A DNA stretch of 64,000 nucleotides from CAXXOK01 sp001604115. Its GTDB lineage: Bacteria > Bacillota > Clostridia > Christensenellales > Aristaeellaceae. Below, piece by piece: positions 1 to 7,876 of the stretch (the first letter of the stretch is position 1; the number at the start of each line of letters is the position of its first letter). Both the position numbers and the translations under genes were made by a program. Where the stretch lies: contig JAYFOV010000004.1 of the NCBI GenBank assembly GCA_034928535.1, forward strand, positions 1 through 64,000, given 5' to 3'. The notes below the pieces were generated by a model. It did no database searches. It saw only the letters and a program-made list of their open reading frames with translations, and was not told where the DNA came from.

Positions 1-298
1 CAGGCGCCCCTTCCCGGCTCAGCCGTCCGGCGCATGCGTTGGCGCTCCCGTTTATTTTGCCCGTCCTAATGGCAGGCGCCCGTGGCTGCACCAGGCAGAA
101 TGCCGGCCTATCGGCGCAGGCGTGCAATCATCCTCTTTGCATAGTGTGATACTAGGATTTTTTTCTAGGTTTTTTGGCGCATGTCTTCGCCAGCGCAGGA
201 GCGGAAAAGTCAAGCAAATCAATGGTTTCCGCTACCCATCGCTTCACACAGAGGGCATATGGCATGCTTTTGCCCCGCAAAAACCTGCCGCGGGGTGG
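1..298. other. Left-edge sequence without a supported gene
   Basis: I see no convincing coding region here. A T-rich stretch near 150-178 holds two direct copies of CTAGG followed by T runs. It could be the tail of an upstream transcription unit, but no clear hairpin goes with it. Confidence 0.4.
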
Positions 299-328
299 TT
301 GACAAGTCAAAACCAACTGTGGTATAGT
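299..328 (+). promoter_or_regulatory. Sigma-A promoter of the leader-metNIQ unit
   Basis: TTGACA at 299-304 and TATAGT at 323-328 are separated by 18 bp. Transcription should start near 335, placing the leader peptide and attenuator within the 5' UTR of metN. Confidence 0.85.
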
Positions 329-370
329 GCAGCCACATCAGGGCGAAAACGCCAGCGAGGAGGAATCCCA

Positions 371-451
371 ATGCCAGAACACCGTGCCATGTCGATGTGC
401 ATGATGTGTGCGTGCGATTCCTGCTCGCGCTATTTGTGTTGCGTCGCTTGA
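371..451 (+). CDS. Met/Cys-rich leader peptide of the metNIQ operon (26 aa)
   Basis: A 26-codon ORF has an ideal ribosome binding site (AGGAGG at 358-363, seven bases before ATG) and ends in TGA. Five of its residues are Met and six are Cys. They cluster in MSMCMMCAC (residues 7-15), followed by a Cys-Cys pair at 23-24. The ORF lies between the promoter and an intrinsic terminator that precedes the methionine transporter. That is the layout of ribosome-mediated attenuation, in which stalling at codons for a scarce charged tRNA prevents terminator formation. A 7-bp pairing between 424-430 (CTCGCGC, inside the peptide) and 486-492 (terminator 3' arm) is a candidate antiterminator, but I did not fold it. 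The enrichment and position are seen; the regulatory role is inferred. The peptide probably has no function of its own. Confidence 0.8.
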   Translation: MPEHRAMSMCMMCACDSCSRYLCCVA

Positions 452-470
452 TGGTCAAAGGAGTCCACTA

Positions 471-503
471 AGCCCGCCTCGCATTGCGCGAGGTGGGCTT
501 TTT
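471..503 (+). terminator. Attenuator terminator before metN
   Basis: A 12-bp stem (471-482 with 488-499, one G-U pair) closes a five-base loop and runs into five T residues. It lies 19 bases after the leader peptide stop and upstream of the metN ribosome binding site, so readthrough is needed to express metNIQ. Confidence 0.88.
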
Positions 504-537
504 GCTGAATGTGAAGGAGTGTGAGCACACCTTGGAA

Positions 538-1599
538 ATGTGTACCGACGAAACGTCCGCCATCCCCTGTACCGGGGAGGTGCACCCCCGGCCGCCGCAA
601 ATCGCCATTCGGGGGCTGACCAAAATCTACCCCATGGCCGATGGCGATGTGGTGGCGCTGGACAGCATTGACCTGAGCATTGACAAGGGCGATATCTACG
701 GCATCATCGGCATGAGCGGCGCGGGCAAGAGCACGCTGATCCGCTGCCTGAACCGCCTGGACACACCCACCGCCGGGCAAGTGCTGGTGGATGGACAGGA
801 TGTGCTCACCATGCCGGCCCCGCAGCTGCGTGCCATGCGGCGGCGCATGGCGATGATCTTCCAGCAGTTCAACCTCCTTTCCCAAAAGACGGTTGCCCGC
901 AATGTGCGCTACCCGCTGGAGATTGCCGGTGTCCCGCGCAAGCAGGCGGATGAGAAGGTGCGGCAGCTGCTCGCAGTGGTCGGCCTGTCCGATAAGGCCA
1001 AGGCATACCCGGGGCAGCTCAGCGGTGGGCAAAAGCAGCGCGTAGCCATTGCGCGGGCGCTGGCCAGCGATCCCACCATGCTGCTGTGCGATGAGGCAAC
1101 CAGCGCGCTGGATCCCATGACTACGCAATCCATTTTGGAGTTGCTCCAGCAGATCAACCGGGAATTGGGCATTACGGTGGTGCTCATCACCCATGAAATG
1201 GCAGTCATCCGGCAAATCTGCAACAAGGTCGCCATCCTGGATGGGGGGCAATTGGCGGAGCAAGGCTCAGTGGACGATGTGTTTCTGCACACCAAGTCCC
1301 AGGCAGGCAGGCGGCTGTTCGGCATCCTGCCGGAAGAAACCGAGCCCCAGCCCTCCGCACCTGCGCTGCGCATTGTCTTTGACGGACAGGCAGCCGGGCA
1401 GCCAGTCATCAGCCGGGTCAGCCGTGAAACGGGCGTGGATGTGAACATCCTCTCCGCCAACATCCGGCCACTCAATGGCAAGGCGTATGGGCAGATGCTC
1501 ATCGCCCGTCCCGAGGCGGAGGCAGAGCGTACCGTGCTGATGGAACAGCTTCGGCGCTACGGCCTGACTGTGGAGGAGGTGCTGCCCAATGGCCTTTGA
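538..1599 (+). CDS. metN: Methionine ABC transporter ATP-binding protein MetN
   Basis: This is the cytoplasmic ATPase of the MetNIQ importer (353 aa from this start). Walker A GMSGAGKST is near residue 58, the LSGGQ signature near 161, and Walker B LLCDEATSALD near 183. The last ~75 residues form the NIL domain, which in known MetN proteins binds methionine and inhibits transport. GAAGGAG at 513-519 precedes both TTG 532 (12 bases) and ATG 538 (18 bases). I give the ATG, but TTG may be the true start. A frame extending back to 484 would begin inside the terminator hairpin and is unlikely. The gene overlaps metI by 11 bases. Specificity for methionine, rather than cysteine/cystine, rests on the NIL domain and the Met/Cys leader. 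Confidence 0.93.
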   Translation: MCTDETSAIPCTGEVHPRPPQIAIRGLTKIYPMADGDVVALDSIDLSIDKGDIYGIIGMSGAGKSTLIRCLNRLDTPTAGQVLVDGQDVLTMPAPQLRAMRRRMAMIFQQFNLLSQKTVARNVRYPLEIAGVPRKQADEKVRQLLAVVGLSDKAKAYPGQLSGGQKQRVAIARALASDPTMLLCDEATSALDPMTTQSILELLQQINRELGITVVLITHEMAVIRQICNKVAILDGGQLAEQGSVDDVFLHTKSQAGRRLFGILPEETEPQPSAPALRIVFDGQAAGQPVISRVSRETGVDVNILSANIRPLNGKAYGQMLIARPEAEAERTVLMEQLRRYGLTVEEVLPNGL

Positions 1600-2251
1600 C
1601 AAGCTCTGGCCCTTGCTGCTGCAAGGCGCAGCGGATACCGTGTACATGACCCTGTGGGCAAGCCTGTTCTCCTACGCGCTTGGGCTGCCGCTGGGTGTGC
1701 TGCTGGTGGTCACGCGCCGCGGACACATCCTCCCCGCCCCCACGTTCAACACAGTGCTGGGCTGGGCCATCAACTTTCTGCGTTCCATTCCCTTCATCAT
1801 CCTGCTGGCCATGCTGTTTCCCATCACCCGCGCAGTCATGGGACGCGCCATCGGCACACGCGCCATCATCTTTCCCCTGATCGTGAGCGCTTTCCCCTAC
1901 ATCGCGCGCATGGTGGAAGGCTCGCTGGACGAGATCGATCACGGTGTGCTGGAAGCGGCGCAATCCATGGGTTCCACCAACTGGCAAATCATCCGCAAAG
2001 TGCTCCTGCCCGAAGCCGTGCCATCGCTGATCAACGGCGCCGCCATCAGCGTGACCACCATCCTGGCCTATACGGCCATGGCCAGCGCGGCCGGCGGCGG
2101 AGGCCTGGGGGCGCTGGCCATCACCAAGGGCTACCAGCAGCAAAACATGGAGATCCTCTACGCTTCCAGCCTGGCGCTGGTGCTGCTGGTGCAGCTGATC
2201 ACCGTTTCCGGCACCCGGTTTACCAAGTGGTTTGACCATCGCAAGAAGTAG
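1589..2251 (+). CDS. metI: Methionine ABC transporter permease MetI
   Basis: This 220-residue integral membrane protein has about five hydrophobic segments and the usual MetI length. The coupling (EAA-type) loop is visible as VLEAAQSMGSTNWQIIRKVL, which docks onto MetN. The ATG at 1589 overlaps the end of metN, indicating translational coupling. The gene is 29 bases from metQ. It would form the homodimeric channel of the importer. Confidence 0.93.
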   Translation: MAFDKLWPLLLQGAADTVYMTLWASLFSYALGLPLGVLLVVTRRGHILPAPTFNTVLGWAINFLRSIPFIILLAMLFPITRAVMGRAIGTRAIIFPLIVSAFPYIARMVEGSLDEIDHGVLEAAQSMGSTNWQIIRKVLLPEAVPSLINGAAISVTTILAYTAMASAAGGGGLGALAITKGYQQQNMEILYASSLALVLLVQLITVSGTRFTKWFDHRKK

Positions 2252-2280
2252 ACCATTCACAAATTGAAAGGGGCTTCCGT

Positions 2281-3099
2281 ATGAAAAAATTGCTTTCGCT
2301 GATCCTGACCCTGGCACTGACCCTGACCGCTGCCTCCGCCTTGGCGAACGAAACCATCGTGATCGGCGCCACCCCCACCCCGCATGCCGAGATCCTGGAA
2401 TTTATCAAGGACGATCTGGCTGCTTTGGGCTACGATCTGGACATCCAGATTTTTACCGAGTACCCCATTCCCAACCCTGCCACGGCCAGCGGCGATCTGG
2501 ATGCGAATTATTTTCAGCACATCCCCTACCTGACCGCCTACAACAACAGCGTGGAAGATGCCCAGAAGCTGGCGGCCGTCATTCCGGTGCACTATGAGCC
2601 CTACGGCATCTACGCCGGCACCAAGACCGCCCTGGCGGATATCGCTGAGGGGGATTCCATTGCCGTGACCAATGACCCTTCCAACGAGACTCGTGCCCTG
2701 AACCTCTTGCAGGAAGCCGGCCTTATCAAACTGCCGGAGGGTGTGGATCTGCTCAACGACAGCCTGACCAAGCTGGACATCGTGGAAAATCCGCTGAATC
2801 TGGACATTGTGGAAGTGAACGCCGAGCTGCTTGCCTCTACCCGCCAGGATGTAAGCTTTGCAGTCATCAACGGCAACTTTGCTATCGGCGCAGGGCTTAA
2901 GCCCGCCGAGGATGCCCTGCTGCTGGAAGATGCCAGCGGCGAGGCCGGTAAAATCTACACCAACTATGTGGTCGTGCGTACTGCGGATGAGCAGGCTCCC
3001 TGGGTGGAGGCGCTGCGCACCGTCCTGAACAGCGACAAACTGCGTGACTTTATTCTGAACAACGAAGCCTACGCCAAGGGCGTGCTGCCCGTTTTCTAA
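2281..3099 (+). CDS. metQ: MetQ-type methionine-binding protein without a lipobox
   Basis: This is the extracytoplasmic binding protein of the MetNIQ importer (272 aa, NlpA/MetQ family). Family landmarks include IVIGATPTPHAEILE just after the signal peptide, and the segment DANYFQHIPYL. Residues 1-22 form a typical signal peptide ending ALA-NE. Most Firmicute MetQ proteins are lipoproteins with a cysteine right after the cleavage site; here there is none, so signal peptidase I cleavage is expected. AAAGGGG precedes the ATG. The gene is third in the operon. The missing lipid anchor recurs in the second binding protein of this window (56108-57073), so it may be a lineage trait. Confidence 0.92.
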   Translation: MKKLLSLILTLALTLTAASALANETIVIGATPTPHAEILEFIKDDLAALGYDLDIQIFTEYPIPNPATASGDLDANYFQHIPYLTAYNNSVEDAQKLAAVIPVHYEPYGIYAGTKTALADIAEGDSIAVTNDPSNETRALNLLQEAGLIKLPEGVDLLNDSLTKLDIVENPLNLDIVEVNAELLASTRQDVSFAVINGNFAIGAGLKPAEDALLLEDASGEAGKIYTNYVVVRTADEQAPWVEALRTVLNSDKLRDFILNNEAYAKGVLPVF

Positions 3100-3725
3100 A
3101 CACAGGCAAGCCGGATGCGTGGATCACCGTTCCCGCACAACGCCGCATCCGCCCACGCAGTGCTGCTGCGCCTCAAACCCTTGCATGCGAAAGCGCTCCG
3201 GCGTAAGGCGCTTGCGGGTTCCGGACGCAAAGACGCGGTTGGGCAGGCTTACCCCTGTCCAACCGCGAAAGCGGCGTACCTTCCAGCCATGGATGCAGTA
3301 GGGATGCAAAGCGTTGTGCGCGGGCGCGGAGCACTAGCAAAGGCGTAGCAAGGCTATATCCCGCTATCAAGCTAATGCTATGGCGCAAACACCTGCCGGA
3401 CTGAAACAGTCAAGCGAAGATTCGCATCGGCGCCAGGCGACGGAGCTGTCCGGCGCCTGGTGCATTCCTGTTATGCATGGCGATGCCTCCGGTTTTCCCC
3501 GCATACCGCAGCACGCACGCTAAAGCAACCGACGGGCTGCAAGGCAAGCCGGAGCGTCACGCCGCACTGGAAAACAAAGTGAATCCCCGCCACAATATGT
3601 TGTGGCGGGGATTTTGCGTGCGTAAGGCTATGGCTCTCCGCGCGGGCTTGCATGCAGGGTTCACCCATGCGCGTGGGTTCTTTCGCCGCATCGGGCGGCC
3701 ACCGAAGGTTGCTATGCCGTACAGC
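3100..3725. other. Non-coding stretch with several hairpins after metQ
   Basis: No ORF here looks real. Several inverted repeats are visible: an 8-bp pair 3112-3119 with 3144-3151, a 14-bp stem 3234-3247 with 3254-3267 (one G-U), and a 9-bp stem around 3431-3456. The first two lack a T run. A proper terminator follows at 3582-3615, so the metNIQ transcript may carry a structured 3' region of about 500 bases, or a separate RNA may lie here. Confidence 0.4.
3582..3615 (+). terminator. Intrinsic terminator, 14-bp perfect stem
   Basis: AATCCCCGCCACAA at 3582-3595 pairs perfectly with 3600-3613 across a TATG loop, and the T run is on the plus strand. It probably ends metNIQ transcription and may also work weakly for the minus-strand operon that finishes at 3726. 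Confidence 0.8.
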
Positions 3726-5768
3726 CTACTCCTGGGTGAGCGTGCTGCGCGGAATGAAAGCGCGGCAGGGCTTGCCCTTATGGGTGGTTTGCACATACGC
3801 CCAATCTGCTCCCAGGAAAGCCAGCAATCGCACTTCGGAATCCTTGGGCAGCTCAAATAGTTTATTTTTCCCGTTGAGGGGATCATCCGTTGCGTTGGCT
3901 TTCTTGGTCAACTTCAGGGGGATATCCACCAAGGCCAGCTGCGCAACGGCCTCCGGGTTTGCCAGCGTGGTGTTCTCAATATAGCCGATACGCCCGCGGC
4001 TGCCATTGCCGATCTTGTAAGAAACAAGCACCCAATCCCCGCTCACGCCAAAAATCTGGACGGTTTCATCGGTGGTTACCTGTGCTTTGGCATCGCGGAA
4101 GCTCTTTTCATCCGGGGCGCTGTACACTTTCAGGGTCTGGCGCTTCTCAAAGCCGGCATCGCTCAGCACGGCCAGTGTAGGCGCGCTGGCGGCCGCCTGC
4201 TCGTAAGGCGAAAGCGTGGGCGTGGGCTCCGGCGTGGCGGTGGGCGTGGGGCTTGGCGTCGGGGTGGCAGTGGGCTCCGGCGTGGGCGTGGGCTCCGGCG
4301 TGGGCGATGCCGTCACAAAGGATTCCGCGGCAATGGGCGTTGCGCTTCGGTTGAGCACAAAACCAACCTGCCCCCCATCCTCCGCAACCAGGGTGAAGGC
4401 TGTGCCACCCACGCTCACGGTTCCGGTGAGCGCATCGCTGGCCAGCGTGCCATCCGTGAGCGTATAGGGCGTGACTTGAATGGTCAGCAGCTTCCCATCC
4501 GGCATAAACTGATAGTAAGTGCTGCCATCCGTCCCGATAGGTTTCCACAGTCCTTGGGTCAGGAAGGCGGCAATGTCCGCGTCATCTCCGGTCAGTGGCA
4601 TGGGCGTAGGCGTAGCCACGGCCGCAGGTGGTAAGGTTTCCGCCGTCAAGGCCGCCGTGGGTTCGTCTGCCGCCGTAGGAAGAGGTTCGCTCACGTCCGG
4701 TTGGGTCTGCGCTTGCACGGGCAGGAGCGTGAGCGTATCAAAATCGCTGATTTCCGGCTCAAAACGCAGCAGAAGACCCATTTCTCCCGCATAGACCTGG
4801 GCGGCTTGATCCGCGCGCTCGGCCGTGTCCAAATGGAGCACGCCCCCCGTAACACGGTACGCGGTAAACAACGGCTCGCCGCCACTTGGCGCGCTCACCG
4901 TGCCATCCGCAAGGAAGCGGACGGTCTGTCCGTTTACCTGCCAATCACTGGCGGTCAGGCGCTCGGGCAGGCTGGCCGGATCCACCGGCACATCTAGCTG
5001 GCCGCCTGCCGGGGGAGCATCCGTGGCCGCGATGGGTTCCGCCACCGGGGTATCGGTCGGCTGCGAGGGCACCCCATGCATCACAGGTGCCTGGGTGAGT
5101 GTTAACTGCTCCCACGGGATATCCACCACGGTGGCCTTGGCGGACACGGTGCCCGCCGCATAAAGACAGCGAAACACCTTGCTGGAAACAAAATACGAGT
5201 TGGGGGCGGGCACCTGCGCCACATCCGTGACGATGGCAAGCCCCTGCTCCGATTGCTTGGCGAACACGGCCTCCCGGATCGCGGCATCCACCGCTTCACG
5301 CGGATCGTCAAACAGGTCATACACCGTCAGTTCGCGGCGGCTGTTCAGGTCGATCAGGCGATAGAAGAAGAGCATCTCGCTTGTTTGCTGATCGGCCGAG
5401 CGCGCGCCCACCGAGGCCTCCACCGAGAGGAGCCCTTCAAAATCCAGCGAGCTGAAAAAGCTCATGCGCAGCACATCCTTAGCGCTGGCGTAAGCCGCGG
5501 CATCGGCCATCGGCGTGGTGCGCTGAAGCGCCAGCAGCGGGTCGGTCACCGCCGCAGTAAGGTATGCCGCCAAGGAAGCATCTTCACTTTCAAAGGCAGG
5601 ATAATCCAGCGTGAACGTCTGCGTGTCCGTTTCGCCGGTCGCCTGCACACGGTAGATGGTCAGCCCATCCATAGTCAGCTCCACGGCACGGGTCTGCCCG
5701 GCTTCTTCAGCCACTGCCCCAGCCGCAAGCAGGCACAGCGCCATCAGGAGCGCCAAAGCGCGTTTCAT
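3726..5768 (-). CDS. Secreted protein with DUF3298-like domain, Pro/Thr linker and SH3-like C-terminus
   Basis: This 680-residue exported protein has a signal peptide (MKRALALLMALCLLAAGAVA, cleaved before EE). I chose 5768 because GGAGGGGG precedes that ATG; the upstream in-frame extension has no signal peptide. Residues ~25-220 resemble the DUF4163/DUF3298 fold of RsiV/PdaC-like proteins (YPAFES near the start, then a YDLFDD segment), but this is a weak visual match. Residues ~485-518 are a low-complexity Pro-Thr-Glu linker. Residues ~540-620 look like a bacterial SH3 domain (VQIFGVSGDWVLVSY, GRIGYI), suggesting cell-wall contact. The gene starts 25 bases after the upstream membrane protein, so both are probably one operon. 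Function is unknown; cell-envelope sensing or attachment is inference. Confidence 0.75.
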   Translation of the reverse strand: MKRALALLMALCLLAAGAVAEEAGQTRAVELTMDGLTIYRVQATGETDTQTFTLDYPAFESEDASLAAYLTAAVTDPLLALQRTTPMADAAAYASAKDVLRMSFFSSLDFEGLLSVEASVGARSADQQTSEMLFFYRLIDLNSRRELTVYDLFDDPREAVDAAIREAVFAKQSEQGLAIVTDVAQVPAPNSYFVSSKVFRCLYAAGTVSAKATVVDIPWEQLTLTQAPVMHGVPSQPTDTPVAEPIAATDAPPAGGQLDVPVDPASLPERLTASDWQVNGQTVRFLADGTVSAPSGGEPLFTAYRVTGGVLHLDTAERADQAAQVYAGEMGLLLRFEPEISDFDTLTLLPVQAQTQPDVSEPLPTAADEPTAALTAETLPPAAVATPTPMPLTGDDADIAAFLTQGLWKPIGTDGSTYYQFMPDGKLLTIQVTPYTLTDGTLASDALTGTVSVGGTAFTLVAEDGGQVGFVLNRSATPIAAESFVTASPTPEPTPTPEPTATPTPSPTPTATPEPTPTLSPYEQAAASAPTLAVLSDAGFEKRQTLKVYSAPDEKSFRDAKAQVTTDETVQIFGVSGDWVLVSYKIGNGSRGRIGYIENTTLANPEAVAQLALVDIPLKLTKKANATDDPLNGKNKLFELPKDSEVRLLAFLGADWAYVQTTHKGKPCRAFIPRSTLTQE

Positions 5769-5793
5769 GTGCGTCCCCCTCCAAACCAATCGT

Positions 5794-7641
5794 CTATTCA
5801 AGCAGCAGCGGATATACGGACATCGTGGACAGCGCGACCATTTCCTGCGCGCCATCCCGGGTGAGTGCAAAATAGTGCGAAAGCGGCAAAGGATAAGGCA
5901 TGCCGCTCACTGCCAGCAGACGGAAAGCACCCTGCGTGCTGCCGCTCCATGCTATGTCCTGGGCAACGGGCGCAATGGTATCATAGGCAAAATCATACTG
6001 CTGCTCCCCGCCCACAAACAGGCCATATTTGCCAGTCTGCCTATCACGCGCCACCACGGCGCCGCAATCGGCATACACCGTTACGTCGTCGCTCTGGCAC
6101 AGGGTCACAGGTGTGGTTTCCAGGCGCACCAAGTCGCCGCTTGCCATGAGTGCCATACCGGCTGCTGCGCCTGCCACTCCCTCCATATCGGCGGCGTGCT
6201 GCCAAAGCTTCATTTCACCGCTGCGGGAGAGGGTGTACAGGGCGTAACGCTCCTCCGGCACCGTCACATTGCCGGTATCGACATAGGCCAGGGTCATGCT
6301 GCCTGTAAAGGGAAATACCTTGGCAAACCAGAGGGGGCTGAGCAAATTGCCCTGCGCGTTGATAAAGTTATAGCAGTGATCCACCTGATCATGAATGACC
6401 GACCAACCGCCGATCATGGGACCCAGCACCGCATCCGCACCCGCTGCCTGCTGGTAGCGCGCAGCATCGATCAGGGGAAGCCCTTGGCTGTCGATCAGGT
6501 AGGGTGATTCCTGCACATAGAACACATCATCCGGGCATACTGAAAAGCCGTTGTCCTGAATACCCTCATAGTAGCCCAGCAATTGCCCGTTCTGCGCAGC
6601 AAAGAGGTAATACTCAAAGGTGCCATCCGCCATGGGGCGGCGTGCGACCACGTTGTGTTCCGTCACAGCATAAGGTTCCAGCGCCAGATTGCCCGCCACA
6701 GCATTGATACCGCGCTTGGCGCCATCCCCGGCCTGCAAGGCCGGCGCGGCGTCATACCCTTTGACTGGCGTCTGTGCCTGCACGCCTATGGCCTGGTGAA
6801 CAGTCTCGGCTGCCTCCTTGCCAAAAAGGGTGCCCACCTGTGCCAGCAGCCATTCCCGGTTCCAATAGGCGGCGCCGCCCAACAACGCCAGCAACAACAG
6901 CACGATGCCCGTCCTGCGTAATGCGCGCAGCCGGCGCCGGCGGCGCAGCGATTGGTCGTCCGCCTCCACACGATAGGCATCGCCACGCGGGGTGGGGTCG
7001 TAGGCCAGGTTTTCCGCGGCGGGCACAGCCGGCCTGCGTGTCTGGTACACATTGGGTTGCCCCGGCGGGGCAAACACAGCTTCCTCCGGCTCGTCATACA
7101 GGCGTTTGGGCAGCTCAAACTTTAGCGGCGGTGCAAAACGCGCGCTCAAATCCGGCAGCCCATCTGGCGCATCCGCGGGAGGGCGGGCATAGGGATTGGC
7201 CGAGCGCGCCGATGCAGCGGGCGCCATTGACGCGGAATCTTCCGCTATCGGCGCGTCATACGCGCTGGCACGCCCGCGCCTGCCCTGGGGGCTGGCTGGC
7301 TCCGCATAGGCCGTTTCGTCCCAGGTGAGGCGTGCATAGGGGTTTTCCCGAGCGGGCTCAGCCTGCGCATCCTGCGCTATTGCAGGTCTCGCGGCAGCGG
7401 CACGCCTTGGCGGCGCAGCCGGCGGATCGTTAGGCAAATAGTCTGCTTCGTTCCAAGCAGGCTCATCCAAGGCTATGCCTTCAGGATGCGCGGAATCGCC
7501 AAGCGCGGCGGCCTTGCGGCTGCTTGCCTCCGCCGGCGCCCATGCGCCTGCGGGCGCAAGCGGCTTGCGGCCGCCTGAGTCCGCGCCCTGCAGGCGCGGC
7601 TCGTTGGGTTCGTATGCATCATAGGGTGTGAAATCGCTCAT
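5794..7641 (-). CDS. Single-pass membrane protein with WG-repeat-like exterior domain
   Basis: This protein has 615 residues from the ATG at 7641, chosen because GAGGTG lies just upstream. The first ~235 residues are Ala/Pro/Asp/Glu-rich low complexity, predicted disordered and cytoplasmic. An Arg cluster then precedes one transmembrane helix (about 241-260, IVLLLLALLGGAAYW). The remaining ~350 residues should lie outside. The C-terminal part has segments like WG beta repeats (KYGLFVGGEQQYDFAYDTIA). I do not recognise a catalytic motif. It is the first gene of a two-gene operon with the secreted SH3-like protein. A structural or sensory envelope role is likely, but this is only inference. Confidence 0.7.
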   Translation of the reverse strand: MSDFTPYDAYEPNEPRLQGADSGGRKPLAPAGAWAPAEASSRKAAALGDSAHPEGIALDEPAWNEADYLPNDPPAAPPRRAAAARPAIAQDAQAEPARENPYARLTWDETAYAEPASPQGRRGRASAYDAPIAEDSASMAPAASARSANPYARPPADAPDGLPDLSARFAPPLKFELPKRLYDEPEEAVFAPPGQPNVYQTRRPAVPAAENLAYDPTPRGDAYRVEADDQSLRRRRRLRALRRTGIVLLLLALLGGAAYWNREWLLAQVGTLFGKEAAETVHQAIGVQAQTPVKGYDAAPALQAGDGAKRGINAVAGNLALEPYAVTEHNVVARRPMADGTFEYYLFAAQNGQLLGYYEGIQDNGFSVCPDDVFYVQESPYLIDSQGLPLIDAARYQQAAGADAVLGPMIGGWSVIHDQVDHCYNFINAQGNLLSPLWFAKVFPFTGSMTLAYVDTGNVTVPEERYALYTLSRSGEMKLWQHAADMEGVAGAAAGMALMASGDLVRLETTPVTLCQSDDVTVYADCGAVVARDRQTGKYGLFVGGEQQYDFAYDTIAPVAQDIAWSGSTQGAFRLLAVSGMPYPLPLSHYFALTRDGAQEMVALSTMSVYPLLLE

Positions 7642-7756
7642 CGGACACCTCATGCTTAAAAGAGGATGGAGTCGGTTTCAATGTATCACGCTTTACCCCG
7701 CGCGTCAAGCAAGGAAAGGGTTTGCGCAATGGTCCGGCATCGCCTGGCCAAACCGA

Positions 7757-7785
7757 CACGGAGCGTGCGATCCGCACGCTCCGTG
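7757..7785. repeat. 13-bp perfect inverted repeat at a transcription start
   Basis: CACGGAGCGTGCG at 7757-7769 pairs perfectly with 7773-7785 across a three-base loop. It lies just downstream of the minus-strand extended -10 at 7789-7797, so it could be an operator or the 5' hairpin of that mRNA. It could equally be a terminator for the acyl-CoA synthetase gene ending at 7877, but the T run on that side is poor. Confidence 0.6.
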
Positions 7786-7788
7786 AAC

Positions 7789-7797
7789 AGTATACCA
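7789..7797 (-). promoter_or_regulatory. Extended -10 element for the 5794-7641 operon
   Basis: On the minus strand this reads TGGTATACT, an extended -10 (TG-N-TATACT). No good -35 is visible. It is about 150 bases upstream of the first gene. Confidence 0.5.
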
Positions 7798-7876
7798 TAT
7801 TTCGTGTGCAACACGATCCGGCACATGGATTTTTTACGATTGAGAAGAATCCGCAGAACCAACGGCTGCTTGGCCG

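Noticed and set aside
122..451. 109-residue ORF that includes the leader peptide
   Set aside because: Only the last 26 codons have a ribosome binding site, and the promoter at 299-328 lies within the longer frame.
299..520. SAM riboswitch ahead of metNIQ
   Set aside because: The leader has no conserved S-box motifs. A Met/Cys ORF and terminator explain the region better.
3115..3388. Small overlapping ORFs after metQ
   Set aside because: They lack ribosome binding sites and protein-like composition; the region is full of inverted repeats.
4213..4312. Repeated GGCGTGGGC-type DNA motif, possible minisatellite or CRISPR-like array
   Set aside because: It encodes the Pro-Thr-Glu linker of the secreted protein on the minus strand and has no spacer structure.
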